A DNA stretch of 64,000 nt from contig CBDCPM010000004.1 in NCBI GenBank assembly GCA_965220265.1, forward strand, positions 1,922,001-1,986,000, given 5' to 3'. Each line of letters begins with the position of its first letter. Position 1 is the stretch's first letter. The notes under the pieces were generated by a model. That model worked only from the letters and a program-made list of their open reading frames with translations, made no database searches and was not told the DNA's origin. Below are positions 44,226 to 51,708 of the stretch, piece by piece. Origin of the DNA: Bin87 sp965220265 (GTDB lineage Bacteria; Chloroflexota; Dehalococcoidia; Lucifugimonadales; UBA3495). The translations under genes were made by a program, and so were the position numbers.

Positions 44226-44507
44226 ATGAACCGACATGGAGTAGTAGTGACTACCACGTTACGCGAAGCTAGATTTTTGGCGACGAGGTTGGCCGATGAC
44301 CGTTTTGCTCTCCTGGAGATCGATATCAACGCTGCAATTTGGGTGGTTCACAATTGCCGCGTTAAGAGCCCAGGCAAACGCTCAAATCAGCATTGGTATC
44401 AAGGAGAAACGTCCGATGGTCGGACTTTGAACGTACTAGTCGAGTCCGACTACCCAACCGTTGCCAAAATCATCACCGTAACCGAAATCACCATTGGAGG
44501 CGCATAA
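44226..44507 (+). CDS. DUF4258-like small protein (putative toxin)
   Basis: This protein of about 93 aa ends in WYQGETSDGRTLNVLVESDY then VAKIITVTEI, the pattern of DUF4258 (a sheet ending in a Gly-Arg-x-Leu-x-Val motif related to RelE-like folds). The N-terminal helix REARFLATRLADDRFALLEI is consistent. I use the ATG at 44226; a GTG at 44211 is also possible, and neither has a strong ribosome-binding site. Its TAA overlaps the ATG of the following DUF2283 gene by one base. DUF4258-DUF2283 pairs are widely treated as putative toxin-antitoxin systems. Confidence 0.6.
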   Translation: MNRHGVVVTTTLREARFLATRLADDRFALLEIDINAAIWVVHNCRVKSPGKRSNQHWYQGETSDGRTLNVLVESDYPTVAKIITVTEITIGGA

Positions 44508-44761
44508 TGGAGATTACAAAATATCCTGACAGCGACGCGGTCTACGTCCGCTTGCGAGACACGCAATACGGGGGTGGCCGCATATTGGATGACCACAAGC
44601 ACCTCGACCTAGACCTGGAAGGAGACCCTCTTGGGATTTTGTTCCTGTACGTCTCGGATGGGGTGGATGAAGAAGACATCCCGGGTATCCCACCTTCAGA
44701 AACGGAAGCGGTCTACAAACTGCTTGCGGACCAAGGGATCAGGGTAAAATCACCCGCTTGA
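44507..44761 (+). CDS. DUF2283 domain protein (putative antitoxin partner)
   Basis: This 84-aa protein starts MEITKYPDSDAVYVRLRDTQ and continues with LDLDLEGDPLGILFLYVSDG, the signature of DUF2283 (COG5428). It uses a TAATG junction with the upstream DUF4258-like gene, so translation is coupled. The C-terminal acidic EEDIPGIPPSETEAV is typical. Both genes are AT-richer than their neighbours, consistent with a transferred accessory module. A strong stem-loop follows. Confidence 0.85.
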   Translation: MEITKYPDSDAVYVRLRDTQYGGGRILDDHKHLDLDLEGDPLGILFLYVSDGVDEEDIPGIPPSETEAVYKLLADQGIRVKSPA

Positions 44762-44785
44762 TGACCACCAACAAGCCCAATGATC

Positions 44786-44812
44786 AAACCCCGGCCAATT
44801 TGGTCGGGGTTT
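44786..44812 (+). terminator. Intrinsic-terminator-like hairpin
   Basis: AAACCCCGGCC and GGTCGGGGTTT form an 11-bp stem (one G-U pair) with a 5-nt loop, 25 bp after the DUF2283 stop. The 3' side ends in TTT then ATGCGTTT, a weak U-tract. Confidence 0.7.
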
Positions 44813-45076
44813 ATGCGTTTACTCCCCCTTTCCATACTTACGCTCTGGATTCGGCAAAGGACTGTCTCCCTTGACTGCGACGTCGTTGCAGTACGCCAGG
44901 CGCAGTGTTCTCGGTAGTGTAGAATCGGGCAACCCAAACCGCAAGCGAGGGCTTAGCCATGACAGGGCCTTTCGATTGTTGCCGACCGATGACGATACTT
45001 GTCCAAATCCGGTGATTTGAGCGATGACCGCCTACTGGGAGCCCCCGTTGGCAGCAGAGCCAAACCGGATAATCGA
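44813..45076. other. Gap upstream of the GMC gene
   Basis: No gene recognised. A GTAGTGTAGAATC stretch near 44915 could be a weak -10 region for the GMC gene. Confidence 0.3.
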
Positions 45077-46627
45077 ATGGCCCTGTTAGCCATGAAATAT
45101 GACTTGATTGTCGTGGGCTCCGGTTCCGCCGGATCCGTGGTTGCCAGCCGATTGTCTGAGGATCCCAACCGTTCGGTGCTGCTGCTCGAGGCCGGACAGG
45201 ACTATCCCAACGCGGACCACCTCCCCGCCGTCGTCCGCGACGGATATTCCAACGAGGGCGAGCAGCCCGGATCCCCCGTCTCCTGGAATCTGCACGGCAC
45301 CATCAACGACCAGCAGGGCGAGATCAACATCGCCCAGGGCAAGGTCGTCGGCGGCTCCGGCTCCATCAACGGCCAGGTCTACCTGCGCGGCCTGCCCGAG
45401 GACTTCGAGCGGTGGGAATCCTTCGGCAACGAGGAGTGGTCGTACCTCAAGGTCCTGCCCTTCTTCCGCAAGGCCGAGAGCGACCTGGACATCCAGGACG
45501 ACTTCCACGGCAGCGACGGCCCGATACCCATCATCCGACGGGAGAACCAGCCGTGGCCCGATGTGCAGAAAGCCTTCCATGCCGCCGCCATGGAACGCGG
45601 GTACGCGCACAACCCCGATCTCAACGGCCCCGACTCCCCTGGGATCGGCGCCATCCCCATGAACAATCAGGCCGGCGTTCGGATGAGTACCGCCATCACG
45701 CACCTCAATCCGGTGCGCCATCGCCTCAACCTCACCGTCAAGGGCAACGTCTTCGTCCGTCGCGTCCTCTTCGAGGGTTCCCAGGTATCCGGCGTCGAGG
45801 TCGAGAGCGGCGGCGAGATCTTCGCTGTGGAGACTGACCAGGTGGTACTCAGCGCTGGCGCGCTGAAATCGCCCCATATCCTCATGCTCTCCGGCGTGGG
45901 ACCACGGGACCAGCTCACGTCCTTTGGCATCCCGGTCATCCAGGAACTTCCCGGCGTGGGCCAGAACTTGTTCAACCATCCCATGGGCAACGTCTCCTTC
46001 CGCGTCAAGGACCACGTCGAGCTACACGCCAATGCCGGCGCCCTGCGTTTCGGCCTGCGCGTCACCTCGGAGGAACCTTCGCATCCCAACGACGTTATGC
46101 TGCACACCCTGGGCGTGTTCAACGTCATGACCGGCGAGCACCTGCCGGACCGCATTGCTCGCATCGCGTGCGCCCTGGAGCTGCCCGACGGTTCCGGCTG
46201 GGTGCGCCTGGCCTCGTCCAACCCCACCGAGCAGCCGGAGATCAACTACCGCTACCTGCACAACGAGAACGACATGCGCCGCATGCGCGACGCCGTGCGC
46301 CTGGCCTCCGACATGCTGGAATCAGAAGCCTACCAGGACGTGATCGACCACCGCACCGCGCCGGTTGACGACGTGCTGGCCGACGACGATGCGCTGGACG
46401 CCTGGATCCGCCAGACCGTGGGCACCTCGCGGCACGTTTCGGGCACCTGCCGCATCGGGCCCGACGACGACCCGATGGCTGTCACTGATCAGCAGTGCCG
46501 CGTTCGCGGCGTGCAGGGCCTGTGGGTCGCCGACTCCTCGATCATGCCCCAGGTCACCCGCGCCAACACCAACGCCACCGCCATCATGATCGGCGAGCGG
46601 GTCGCTGATTGGATAGCCACGCAGTAG
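45077..46627 (+). CDS. GMC family oxidoreductase (choline dehydrogenase-like)
   Basis: This FAD-dependent alcohol oxidase/dehydrogenase has about 516 aa. The dinucleotide-binding motif YDLIVVGSGSAGSVVASRLS follows the start. KVVGGSGSINGQVYLRGLPE is the GMC signature 1, and SAGALKSPHILMLSGVG is signature 2. The catalytic pair is His in TSRHVSGTCRIG and Asn in RANTNATAIMIGE. I use the ATG at 45077; the ATG at 45092 directly before the FAD motif is as likely, and sequence further upstream looks noncoding. No signal peptide is present. It probably oxidises an alcohol such as choline or a terpenoid; the substrate is unknown. Confidence 0.92.
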   Translation: MALLAMKYDLIVVGSGSAGSVVASRLSEDPNRSVLLLEAGQDYPNADHLPAVVRDGYSNEGEQPGSPVSWNLHGTINDQQGEINIAQGKVVGGSGSINGQVYLRGLPEDFERWESFGNEEWSYLKVLPFFRKAESDLDIQDDFHGSDGPIPIIRRENQPWPDVQKAFHAAAMERGYAHNPDLNGPDSPGIGAIPMNNQAGVRMSTAITHLNPVRHRLNLTVKGNVFVRRVLFEGSQVSGVEVESGGEIFAVETDQVVLSAGALKSPHILMLSGVGPRDQLTSFGIPVIQELPGVGQNLFNHPMGNVSFRVKDHVELHANAGALRFGLRVTSEEPSHPNDVMLHTLGVFNVMTGEHLPDRIARIACALELPDGSGWVRLASSNPTEQPEINYRYLHNENDMRRMRDAVRLASDMLESEAYQDVIDHRTAPVDDVLADDDALDAWIRQTVGTSRHVSGTCRIGPDDDPMAVTDQQCRVRGVQGLWVADSSIMPQVTRANTNATAIMIGERVADWIATQ

Positions 46628-46653
46628 GCCCAACGGCAATCTCACAGCAAAAA

Positions 46654-46681
46654 GTAGGGACGAATGATTATTCGCCCCTAC
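46654..46681. repeat. 28-bp near-palindrome, copy 3 of 3
   Basis: GTAGGGACGAATGAT pairs with ATTCGCCCCTAC with minor mismatches. It is the third member of the family at 2032 and 41019, 26 bp downstream of the GMC stop and 37 bp from the end of the convergent amidase. Confidence 0.8.
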
Positions 46682-46718
46682 CAGTTCATGGGAAAACGGC
46701 CTTGGTACCGTCTGTACC

Positions 46719-48116
46719 TTACATCGGCGGCCGTAGGACGTGCTCCGTCGCCCGCTCGTAGGCACCGCCAATCTGCACCAGCAGCGGCTCGGCCAAGTGC
46801 TTAGCGACGAACTGGATGCTCAGCGGCAGGCCCTCGCTGTTCAGTCCGGCCGGCAGCGAGATCGTCGGCGCGCCGTTGAAGTCGTAGGGGATGGTGAACC
46901 GTCCCCAGGTCCACTCGTCCTCGGCCATCGGCCCGTACAGTTCCTCCGGCGTGACCCGGCCGGGCGGCGTGGTCATCGACGGGCAGACCAGCAAGTCAAT
47001 ATCTTCGAACACCCCCGCCAGGATGCCGTTACAAGCCAACCGCACCTGGTTGGCAGCAGCGAATTCGGCCGCGCTGTACCCACTTCCCTTCTCCAGCCAG
47101 CCCCGAAACCAGGGACCGTACTCGTCGGCGCGCGACGGGAAGTGATCCCGGTGGCCAGCTGCGGCTTCAGCGGAGCACAGCACGCTCCAAGCTCTGGAAT
47201 ACGGCAGCGTATCCGGCATCTGCACCGTGACCAGCCGCGCCCCCATGCTCTCCAGCAAACGCGCGCCGGCCAGCGCCGCCTCGGCCACCTCGGCGTCCAC
47301 ATCGTCGCCGATATATCGCTCGTCCACGCCGATGCGGATGCCGTCGACGCCATTGCCCAACCCGGACAGCATGTCCGGCACCGGAGCATGGAGCGAGGTC
47401 GGATCGTTGGGGTCATGTCCAGCCAATGCCTGAAGCATGATCCCGGCGTCCGCGGCGCTGCGGGTCATCGGGCCCACGTGGTCCAGCGACTCTGCCAGCG
47501 CCAAAACTCCGTACCGGCTGACCCGTCCCCACGTCGGCTTGATGCCCACCGTGCCGCACGCCGCCGCCGGGAACCGGATCGAACCGCCCGTGTCGCTGCC
47601 CAACGAGCCGTAACACAGGCCCGCCGCCGTGGCCACGCCCGATCCGCTGGAGGAAGCGCCGGCCCAGCGGTCCGCGCCCCACGGGTTAACGGGAATGTCG
47701 AATGCCGGGTTGTATCCGGCCATCGCTCCTTCGGTGAGGTTCAGCTTGCCCAGTATGATCGCGCCGGCGTCATTCAACCGCCGCACCACCGTTCCGTCAA
47801 AATCGGGCACGAAGTCGCGCAGCACCTGCAATCCGCCCATAGTGGGCACGCCGGTGGTGAAGCACAAATCCTTGACCGCGATGGGTACGCCGTGCAGCGC
47901 GCCGCGATACCGGCCGGCGGCGATCTCTTGCTCCGCTGCTCGAGCCGCCGCCATCGCCGGCTCAGCCATCACGGTGGCGTAGCTCTTCAGCCGACCGTCC
48001 AGCGCGGCGATGCGGTCCAGCATCGCCCGGGCCACCTCCACCGGCGAAATCTCCCGCGACTGGAGCCGCGCCGCCACCTCGGTGATGGTCTGGTAGTGCA
48101 ACGGCGCGTCCGCCAT
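46719..48116 (-). CDS. Amidase signature family enzyme (GatA-like)
   Basis: This 465-aa amidase has the Ser-cisSer-Lys triad: Lys in IAVKDLCFTTG (about residue 80), the cis-Ser in RWAGASSSGSGVATAAGL, and the nucleophile Ser in LGSDTGGSIRFPAAACG. The family hydrolyses amides, nitrile-derived amides or aryl-acyl amides; GatA itself works with GatB and GatC, which are absent here. AAGGAG lies before the ATG. It is the last gene of a minus-strand run of HEPN, HEPN, VOC and amidase with 12-bp gaps, so all four are probably transcribed together. Confidence 0.92.
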   Translation of the reverse strand: MADAPLHYQTITEVAARLQSREISPVEVARAMLDRIAALDGRLKSYATVMAEPAMAAARAAEQEIAAGRYRGALHGVPIAVKDLCFTTGVPTMGGLQVLRDFVPDFDGTVVRRLNDAGAIILGKLNLTEGAMAGYNPAFDIPVNPWGADRWAGASSSGSGVATAAGLCYGSLGSDTGGSIRFPAAACGTVGIKPTWGRVSRYGVLALAESLDHVGPMTRSAADAGIMLQALAGHDPNDPTSLHAPVPDMLSGLGNGVDGIRIGVDERYIGDDVDAEVAEAALAGARLLESMGARLVTVQMPDTLPYSRAWSVLCSAEAAAGHRDHFPSRADEYGPWFRGWLEKGSGYSAAEFAAANQVRLACNGILAGVFEDIDLLVCPSMTTPPGRVTPEELYGPMAEDEWTWGRFTIPYDFNGAPTISLPAGLNSEGLPLSIQFVAKHLAEPLLVQIGGAYERATEHVLRPPM

Positions 48117-48128
48117 GTCGTGGCTCCT

Positions 48129-48524
48129 TTATGCCGCCGGCTGCACCAGCTCGATCAGCACGTCGTCCGGCCCTTCGATGTACGAAAGCTTCGAACCCGT
48201 GGGCGTCTCGGTGATGGGCAACACCGTGCGGATGCCGGCAGCGGTCAGCCGCTCCATCTCCGCCTCGATGTCCTCCACGTCGAACCCGAAGTGCTCCAAA
48301 CCCAGCCGGTTTAGCTCGGCGACGGCGCGCTCGTCGGACGATCCCGGAGGCTTCGACGACACGTTGAGCCGGCACGCCCCGCCCATCTCCATGCCGATGG
48401 TGACGGTTCGAGGCATCACCTCGCGCTCCGAAACGATGCGGGCGTTGAAGTGCTTCTCGTACCACGCCGCCGTGGCGTGGGGGTCCGCGGCGCGGATGTG
48501 CACGTGGTTGATGCGGTATTCCAT
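48129..48524 (-). CDS. VOC family protein
   Basis: This 131-aa single-domain vicinal-oxygen-chelate protein starts with MEYRINHVHIRAADPHATAA, which provides the first metal His. LNRLGLEHFGFDVEDIEAEM supplies a second, and SKLSYIEGPDDVLIELVQPA carries the Glu. Such proteins range from glyoxalases and methylmalonyl-CoA epimerases to extradiol dioxygenases, so no reaction is assigned. GGGAGG lies before the ATG. It is 12 bp upstream of the amidase and 12 bp downstream of a HEPN-like gene. Confidence 0.87.
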   Translation of the reverse strand: MEYRINHVHIRAADPHATAAWYEKHFNARIVSEREVMPRTVTIGMEMGGACRLNVSSKPPGSSDERAVAELNRLGLEHFGFDVEDIEAEMERLTAAGIRTVLPITETPTGSKLSYIEGPDDVLIELVQPAA

Positions 48525-48536
48525 TTTGGCCTCCCT

Positions 48537-48929
48537 TCAGGCGTCTCGTCGGTAAATGTTGAGCATGTCATCAATGAAAGCTGCGGGCTGTTCCCATGCT
48601 TCCGCGTATTCGGTATCGGTGAGATGTCCGCGGTCCGCGTGAATGTGGAGTTGAGTCACCGAGCGCCAGTTTAGCGTCAAGCTGTTTCCTGACGACTCGG
48701 TATGGGCTATCGTATGCAAGGTGTTGAATTTGGCGGCGGTTGTTCCCGGATTTGACCCGCGCTGATTCGCCGCCGCATTGACGCATTGCTTGGCCGCCTC
48801 ATACATCAACGCACCGGCTGCATAGCGGTCATTGTCCCGGCTCAACAGCAGTTCACTTTGTCGACGATAGTTCCGAGCTTGCCCTACATGCCAGCGAGAA
48901 CGCGATTGATAACGACTATCGCTGAGCAT
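48537..48929 (-). CDS. Small HEPN-like protein
   Basis: This 130-aa helical protein contains QARNYRRQSELLLSRDNDRY and AAGALMYEAAKQCVNAAANQ, which match the HEPN/PaREP1 layout (a long first helix, then a helix with repeated Ala and an Asn-Gln end). The C-terminal AFIDDMLNIYRRDA is also typical. It overlaps the upstream HEPN-like gene by 14 bp, so the two are translated together and probably form a heteromeric unit. The start is uncertain; an internal start would remove the overlap. The catalytic R-x4-6-H motif is not obvious. Confidence 0.65.
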   Translation of the reverse strand: MLSDSRYQSRSRWHVGQARNYRRQSELLLSRDNDRYAAGALMYEAAKQCVNAAANQRGSNPGTTAAKFNTLHTIAHTESSGNSLTLNWRSVTQLHIHADRGHLTDTEYAEAWEQPAAFIDDMLNIYRRDA

Positions 48930-49266
48930 GGAAGCATTCGTTTACGAATATCCGAGTCGCCTCGTACGCGTCGTCAAGCTCGTACGCCTCCAGCACGTCC
49001 ATTTCGGCATGGTCGCGTAGCAGGGTCGCCCCTACTAATCCACCACGGTAATGATATTTGGGTACCGACCCATCGGCTTCCAACGCTTTCGCAAGCTCAA
49101 TAAGATCCCCGTATTCCAGCCCGCGCGTTTGTGCCAGCCCTGCGAAGGTGGCCTGGGCAGCCTCCCACATCAAACCCGCAGCCTCCCGGCGATAACCAGA
49201 GCGGAACTTCTCATCAGCCTTATGCAGGAAATCCGCGGCGGTGGATTTCATCCCTGGCTCGTCCAT
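48916..49266 (-). CDS. Small HEPN-like protein
   Basis: This 116-aa helical protein contains TAADFLHKADEKFRSGYRRE and AAGLMWEAAQATFAGLAQTR, then EAYELDDAYEATRIFVNECF. The second helix, with Trp-Glu-Ala-Ala, parallels the GWGAAAQ motif of PaREP1 proteins elsewhere in this window. It is the first gene of a four-gene minus-strand set with a second HEPN-like gene, a VOC gene and an amidase. A regulatory or RNase role is possible but nothing proves it. Confidence 0.65.
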   Translation of the reverse strand: MDEPGMKSTAADFLHKADEKFRSGYRREAAGLMWEAAQATFAGLAQTRGLEYGDLIELAKALEADGSVPKYHYRGGLVGATLLRDHAEMDVLEAYELDDAYEATRIFVNECFHAQR

Positions 49267-49415
49267 GGCCGTCGCCCCAATGATTTGATTCCTTGTGCAT
49301 TATAGCAACGCACCTCGTCGCGCGTTCCGGTTGCCCCCCTTCGACGCCGTTGCTACACTGACCTCGTCTTGACCCCGAACCACAACGCGCCAAGCGCGAG
49401 CACCAGGAGAGAACC

Positions 49416-50033
49416 ATGATTTACGAAGTCCGCACCTATGACCTCAAGCCCGGCGCCGTACCTCAGGCTGAGGAAGCCTTCGCCGAGGCGCTGCCCCACC
49501 GTGAAAAGTACTCCCCCATCGCCGCCTTCTGGCACACCGAGATCGGGCCGTTGAACCAGATCATCCACGTCTGGGGTTACGAAAGCGTCGAAGAGCGTAA
49601 CCAAATACGCGCCGAGGCCGGCAAGAACCCCAACTGGCCGCCGAAGATCACCCCGGGCAACATCCTCAACATGAACGCCGAGATCTGGAACCCCGCGCCC
49701 TTCATGCGCCCCATGGGCGGCGACCAGGCCCTGGGCAACATCTACGAGATGCGCGTCTACACCTACGAGAACGGGTCCATGCCCGAACTGCTGCGCCGCT
49801 GGGAAGAGTCCCTGCCCTACCGCGAGGAGTTCTCCCCGCTGGCCGCCGGCATGTTCACCGAGTTCGGCGACCTGAACAAATGGATGCACGTCTGGCCCTA
49901 CGAGGACCTTAACCACCGAGCCGAAGTCCGCGCCGCCGCCAGCAAGATCCCGCAGTGGCCCTCCGGCGCCCCCGGCCGCGTCAGCCAGGAAAACAAGATC
50001 ATGGTCCCGGCCAGCTTCTCGCCGATGCACTGA
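49416..50033 (+). CDS. NIPSNAP family protein (two tandem domains)
   Basis: This 205-aa protein has two ferredoxin-like NIPSNAP domains. The first is MIYEVRTYDLKPGAVPQAEE with FWHTEIGPLNQIIHVWGYES (about 1-95). The second is IYEMRVYTYENGSMPELLRR with MFTEFGDLNKWMHVWPYEDL (about 108-200). The domain is dimeric alpha-beta-barrel in related proteins and often sits in catabolic operons, but its reaction is not established. AGGAGAG lies just before the ATG. An inverted repeat follows its stop. Confidence 0.9.
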   Translation: MIYEVRTYDLKPGAVPQAEEAFAEALPHREKYSPIAAFWHTEIGPLNQIIHVWGYESVEERNQIRAEAGKNPNWPPKITPGNILNMNAEIWNPAPFMRPMGGDQALGNIYEMRVYTYENGSMPELLRRWEESLPYREEFSPLAAGMFTEFGDLNKWMHVWPYEDLNHRAEVRAAASKIPQWPSGAPGRVSQENKIMVPASFSPMH

Positions 50034-50048
50034 CGCCTACGTGAAAAT

Positions 50049-50137
50049 CGTCAGAATCAAGATTTGCCGGATTATGGGATTTTTGGGATTGAGAAAATCC
50101 TGCGAATCCTAAAATCCCGTCAATCCTGATTCTGACG
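50049..50137. repeat. About 90-bp inverted repeat
   Basis: CGTCAGAATCAAGATTTG (from 50049) is mirrored by CCTGATTCTGACG (to 50137). Inner words GGATTATGGGATTTTTGGG and CCTAAAATCCCGTCAATCC add to the stem. It lies 16 bp after the NIPSNAP stop and could form a large hairpin in the mRNA. Confidence 0.75.
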
Positions 50138-50180
50138 AATGGCGGTTGCCTGCTGAGGCCATGAGGAGGTTCGCCGTACC

Positions 50181-50798
50181 ATGAATTACGGAAAGTTTGG
50201 AGACTCATACGACTTCGTGAAGCGGGGCATCCTCCAGTTGCTATCCTGTTGTGGCGACTGGTCTGTGCATCCCATGTTCACCGACGTCCCCAACGCGGCG
50301 CATTATGCGGCAGACTACCGCCGTCTTATCGGCGTGCCTACCGTTACTGATCAATCATTCGTTCAATCTGGCCGAAACCGGAACGATTGGCTAGAGGTGG
50401 CCCGAACCTGCCAAGACCACCTACTCATCGACCCTGACACTGGACTTCCGTTTGACGAAACCGGACGACGCCCGGTGGACGAAGATGACAGAAGGAACAC
50501 ACCAGAAGCGATTCTGTATGCTGGTGAACTGGCTGAGATTGTCAAGAATCGACCAGATAAACTTACCCTGATATTCGATCAAAGTTTCCACTGGAGCGGC
50601 GGAGACGAATCTATCCTCAGGCAGATTAATGGGAAGCTTTGGTGGGTTTCGCAGCAAGACCTTCACGGACTGGTGTACGACTCTCACGCGAAATTTCTCC
50701 TAGTTTCCATGGATCGAGATGTCTTATTATCTGCCAGACATCGCCTTGAAGAGTTAGATTTCCCTGGAGGACGCTTAAGGTTTAGTAACGACCACTGA
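50181..50798 (+). CDS. Uncharacterised 205-aa protein, candidate accessory/defence gene
   Basis: I do not recognise this protein. It starts MNYGKFGDSYDFVKRGILQL and includes WSVHPMFTDVPN, an acidic loop DETGRRPVDEDDRRNTPEA, a possible nucleotide- or metal-binding LIFDQSFHWSGGDESILRQI, and YDSHAKFLLVSMDRDVLLSA. There is no signal peptide or membrane segment. AGGAGG lies about 12 bases before the ATG. Base composition is clearly more AT-rich than the flanking genes, a sign of transfer. Two PaREP1/HEPN genes follow within 62 bp and 21 bp, making a three-gene module typical of toxin-antitoxin or defence loci. Function unknown. Confidence 0.7.
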   Translation: MNYGKFGDSYDFVKRGILQLLSCCGDWSVHPMFTDVPNAAHYAADYRRLIGVPTVTDQSFVQSGRNRNDWLEVARTCQDHLLIDPDTGLPFDETGRRPVDEDDRRNTPEAILYAGELAEIVKNRPDKLTLIFDQSFHWSGGDESILRQINGKLWWVSQQDLHGLVYDSHAKFLLVSMDRDVLLSARHRLEELDFPGGRLRFSNDH

Positions 50799-50860
50799 GG
50801 AGTTGGAGTCCGCGCTTCAGGACCGTTTTCCATTGGTTAAGGAGAGATCAGCAAATCCGT

Positions 50861-51256
50861 ATTCTAACCACCGACCGCATATCCGCCATCTTCGCCGACG
50901 CGCGGGCCGTCCACGCCGACGCGCTGCGGCTGCTCGATTCCGGCGACATCCGCGACGCCGCGGAGAAAGCATGGTGCGCCACCAAGCGAGCCACCGATGC
51001 GCTGATCCTGGCGCGCACGGAGGAGGAGCCGCAAATTTTCTCCGATACGACCAGAGGATTGTCGTCGCTGTCCGCAGAAGATCCAGACGTCCGTCCGTTG
51101 CGCAGACGCTATTTCTCCAGGCAGAGCGAACTGCACGGCGCCTGCTTCTACCTGGGAGCCTGCGAGCCGTTGGACGAAGTGGAACGCCGCATCCGCCAGA
51201 CCGCCGACTACATCAGCGACGCCGCCAGGCTGGCCGGCTATTCCGATGCTACCTGA
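50861..51256 (+). CDS. PaREP1/HEPN protein with apparent non-ATG (ATT) start
   Basis: The frame encodes TDRISAIFADARAVHADALR, GDIRDAAEKAWCATKRATDA, LILARTEEEPQIFSDTTRGL, then YFSRQSELHGACFYLGACEP and ERRIRQTADYISDAARLAGY. It aligns end to end with the 132-aa paralogue at 51278. No ATG, GTG or TTG occurs upstream in frame. An ATT at 50861 sits where the paralogue has its ATG, with AAGGAG at 50839-50844. Either ATT is used or the start codon has been lost. It follows the uncharacterised gene by 62 bp. Confidence 0.65.
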   Translation: MLTTDRISAIFADARAVHADALRLLDSGDIRDAAEKAWCATKRATDALILARTEEEPQIFSDTTRGLSSLSAEDPDVRPLRRRYFSRQSELHGACFYLGACEPLDEVERRIRQTADYISDAARLAGYSDAT

Positions 51257-51277
51257 AACAGAGGGCACGTTCACCCT

Positions 51278-51676
51278 ATGACAACCGCCACCGACCGCGT
51301 ACCCGCCATCTTCGCCGACGCCCGCAGCCTCCACGCTGACGCGCTGCGCCTGCTGGAGGCCGGCGACGTCCGCGACGCGGCAGAAAAGGCGTGGTGCGCC
51401 ACCAAACGCGCCACCGACGCGCTGATCCTGGCGCGCACGGAGGAGGAGCCTCAATTTTCCTCAGACACGTCGCGGGGACTGCTAATGATCGCCGAACGTG
51501 ACAGGGCGGTTAGTCCTTTGATTGGACGCTATTATTCCAGGCAGGGTCACCTGCACGGTGGCTGTTTCTATCACGGCATCTGTGAACCTATGGACGAGGT
51601 GGAACGCCGCATCCGCCAGACCGCCGACTACATCAGCGACGCCATGAGGCTGGCCGGCTATTCCGACGCCGCCTGA
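51278..51676 (+). CDS. PaREP1 family / HEPN domain protein
   Basis: This 132-aa protein begins MTTATDRVPAIFADARSLHA. The PaREP1 helix is GDVRDAAEKAWCATKRATDA. The segment RYYSRQGHLHGGCFYHGICE contains an Arg-x3-Leu-His pattern that could be the HEPN active or binding site, and EVERRIRQTADYISDAMRLA closes the bundle. It is the close paralogue of the preceding gene, 21 bp downstream, so both come from a tandem duplication. A small RNA-binding or RNase role is possible. Confidence 0.83.
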   Translation: MTTATDRVPAIFADARSLHADALRLLEAGDVRDAAEKAWCATKRATDALILARTEEEPQFSSDTSRGLLMIAERDRAVSPLIGRYYSRQGHLHGGCFYHGICEPMDEVERRIRQTADYISDAMRLAGYSDAA

Positions 51677-51708
51677 TCCAAAAACGCAAACGGAGAGGAA
51701 CCACGCAC

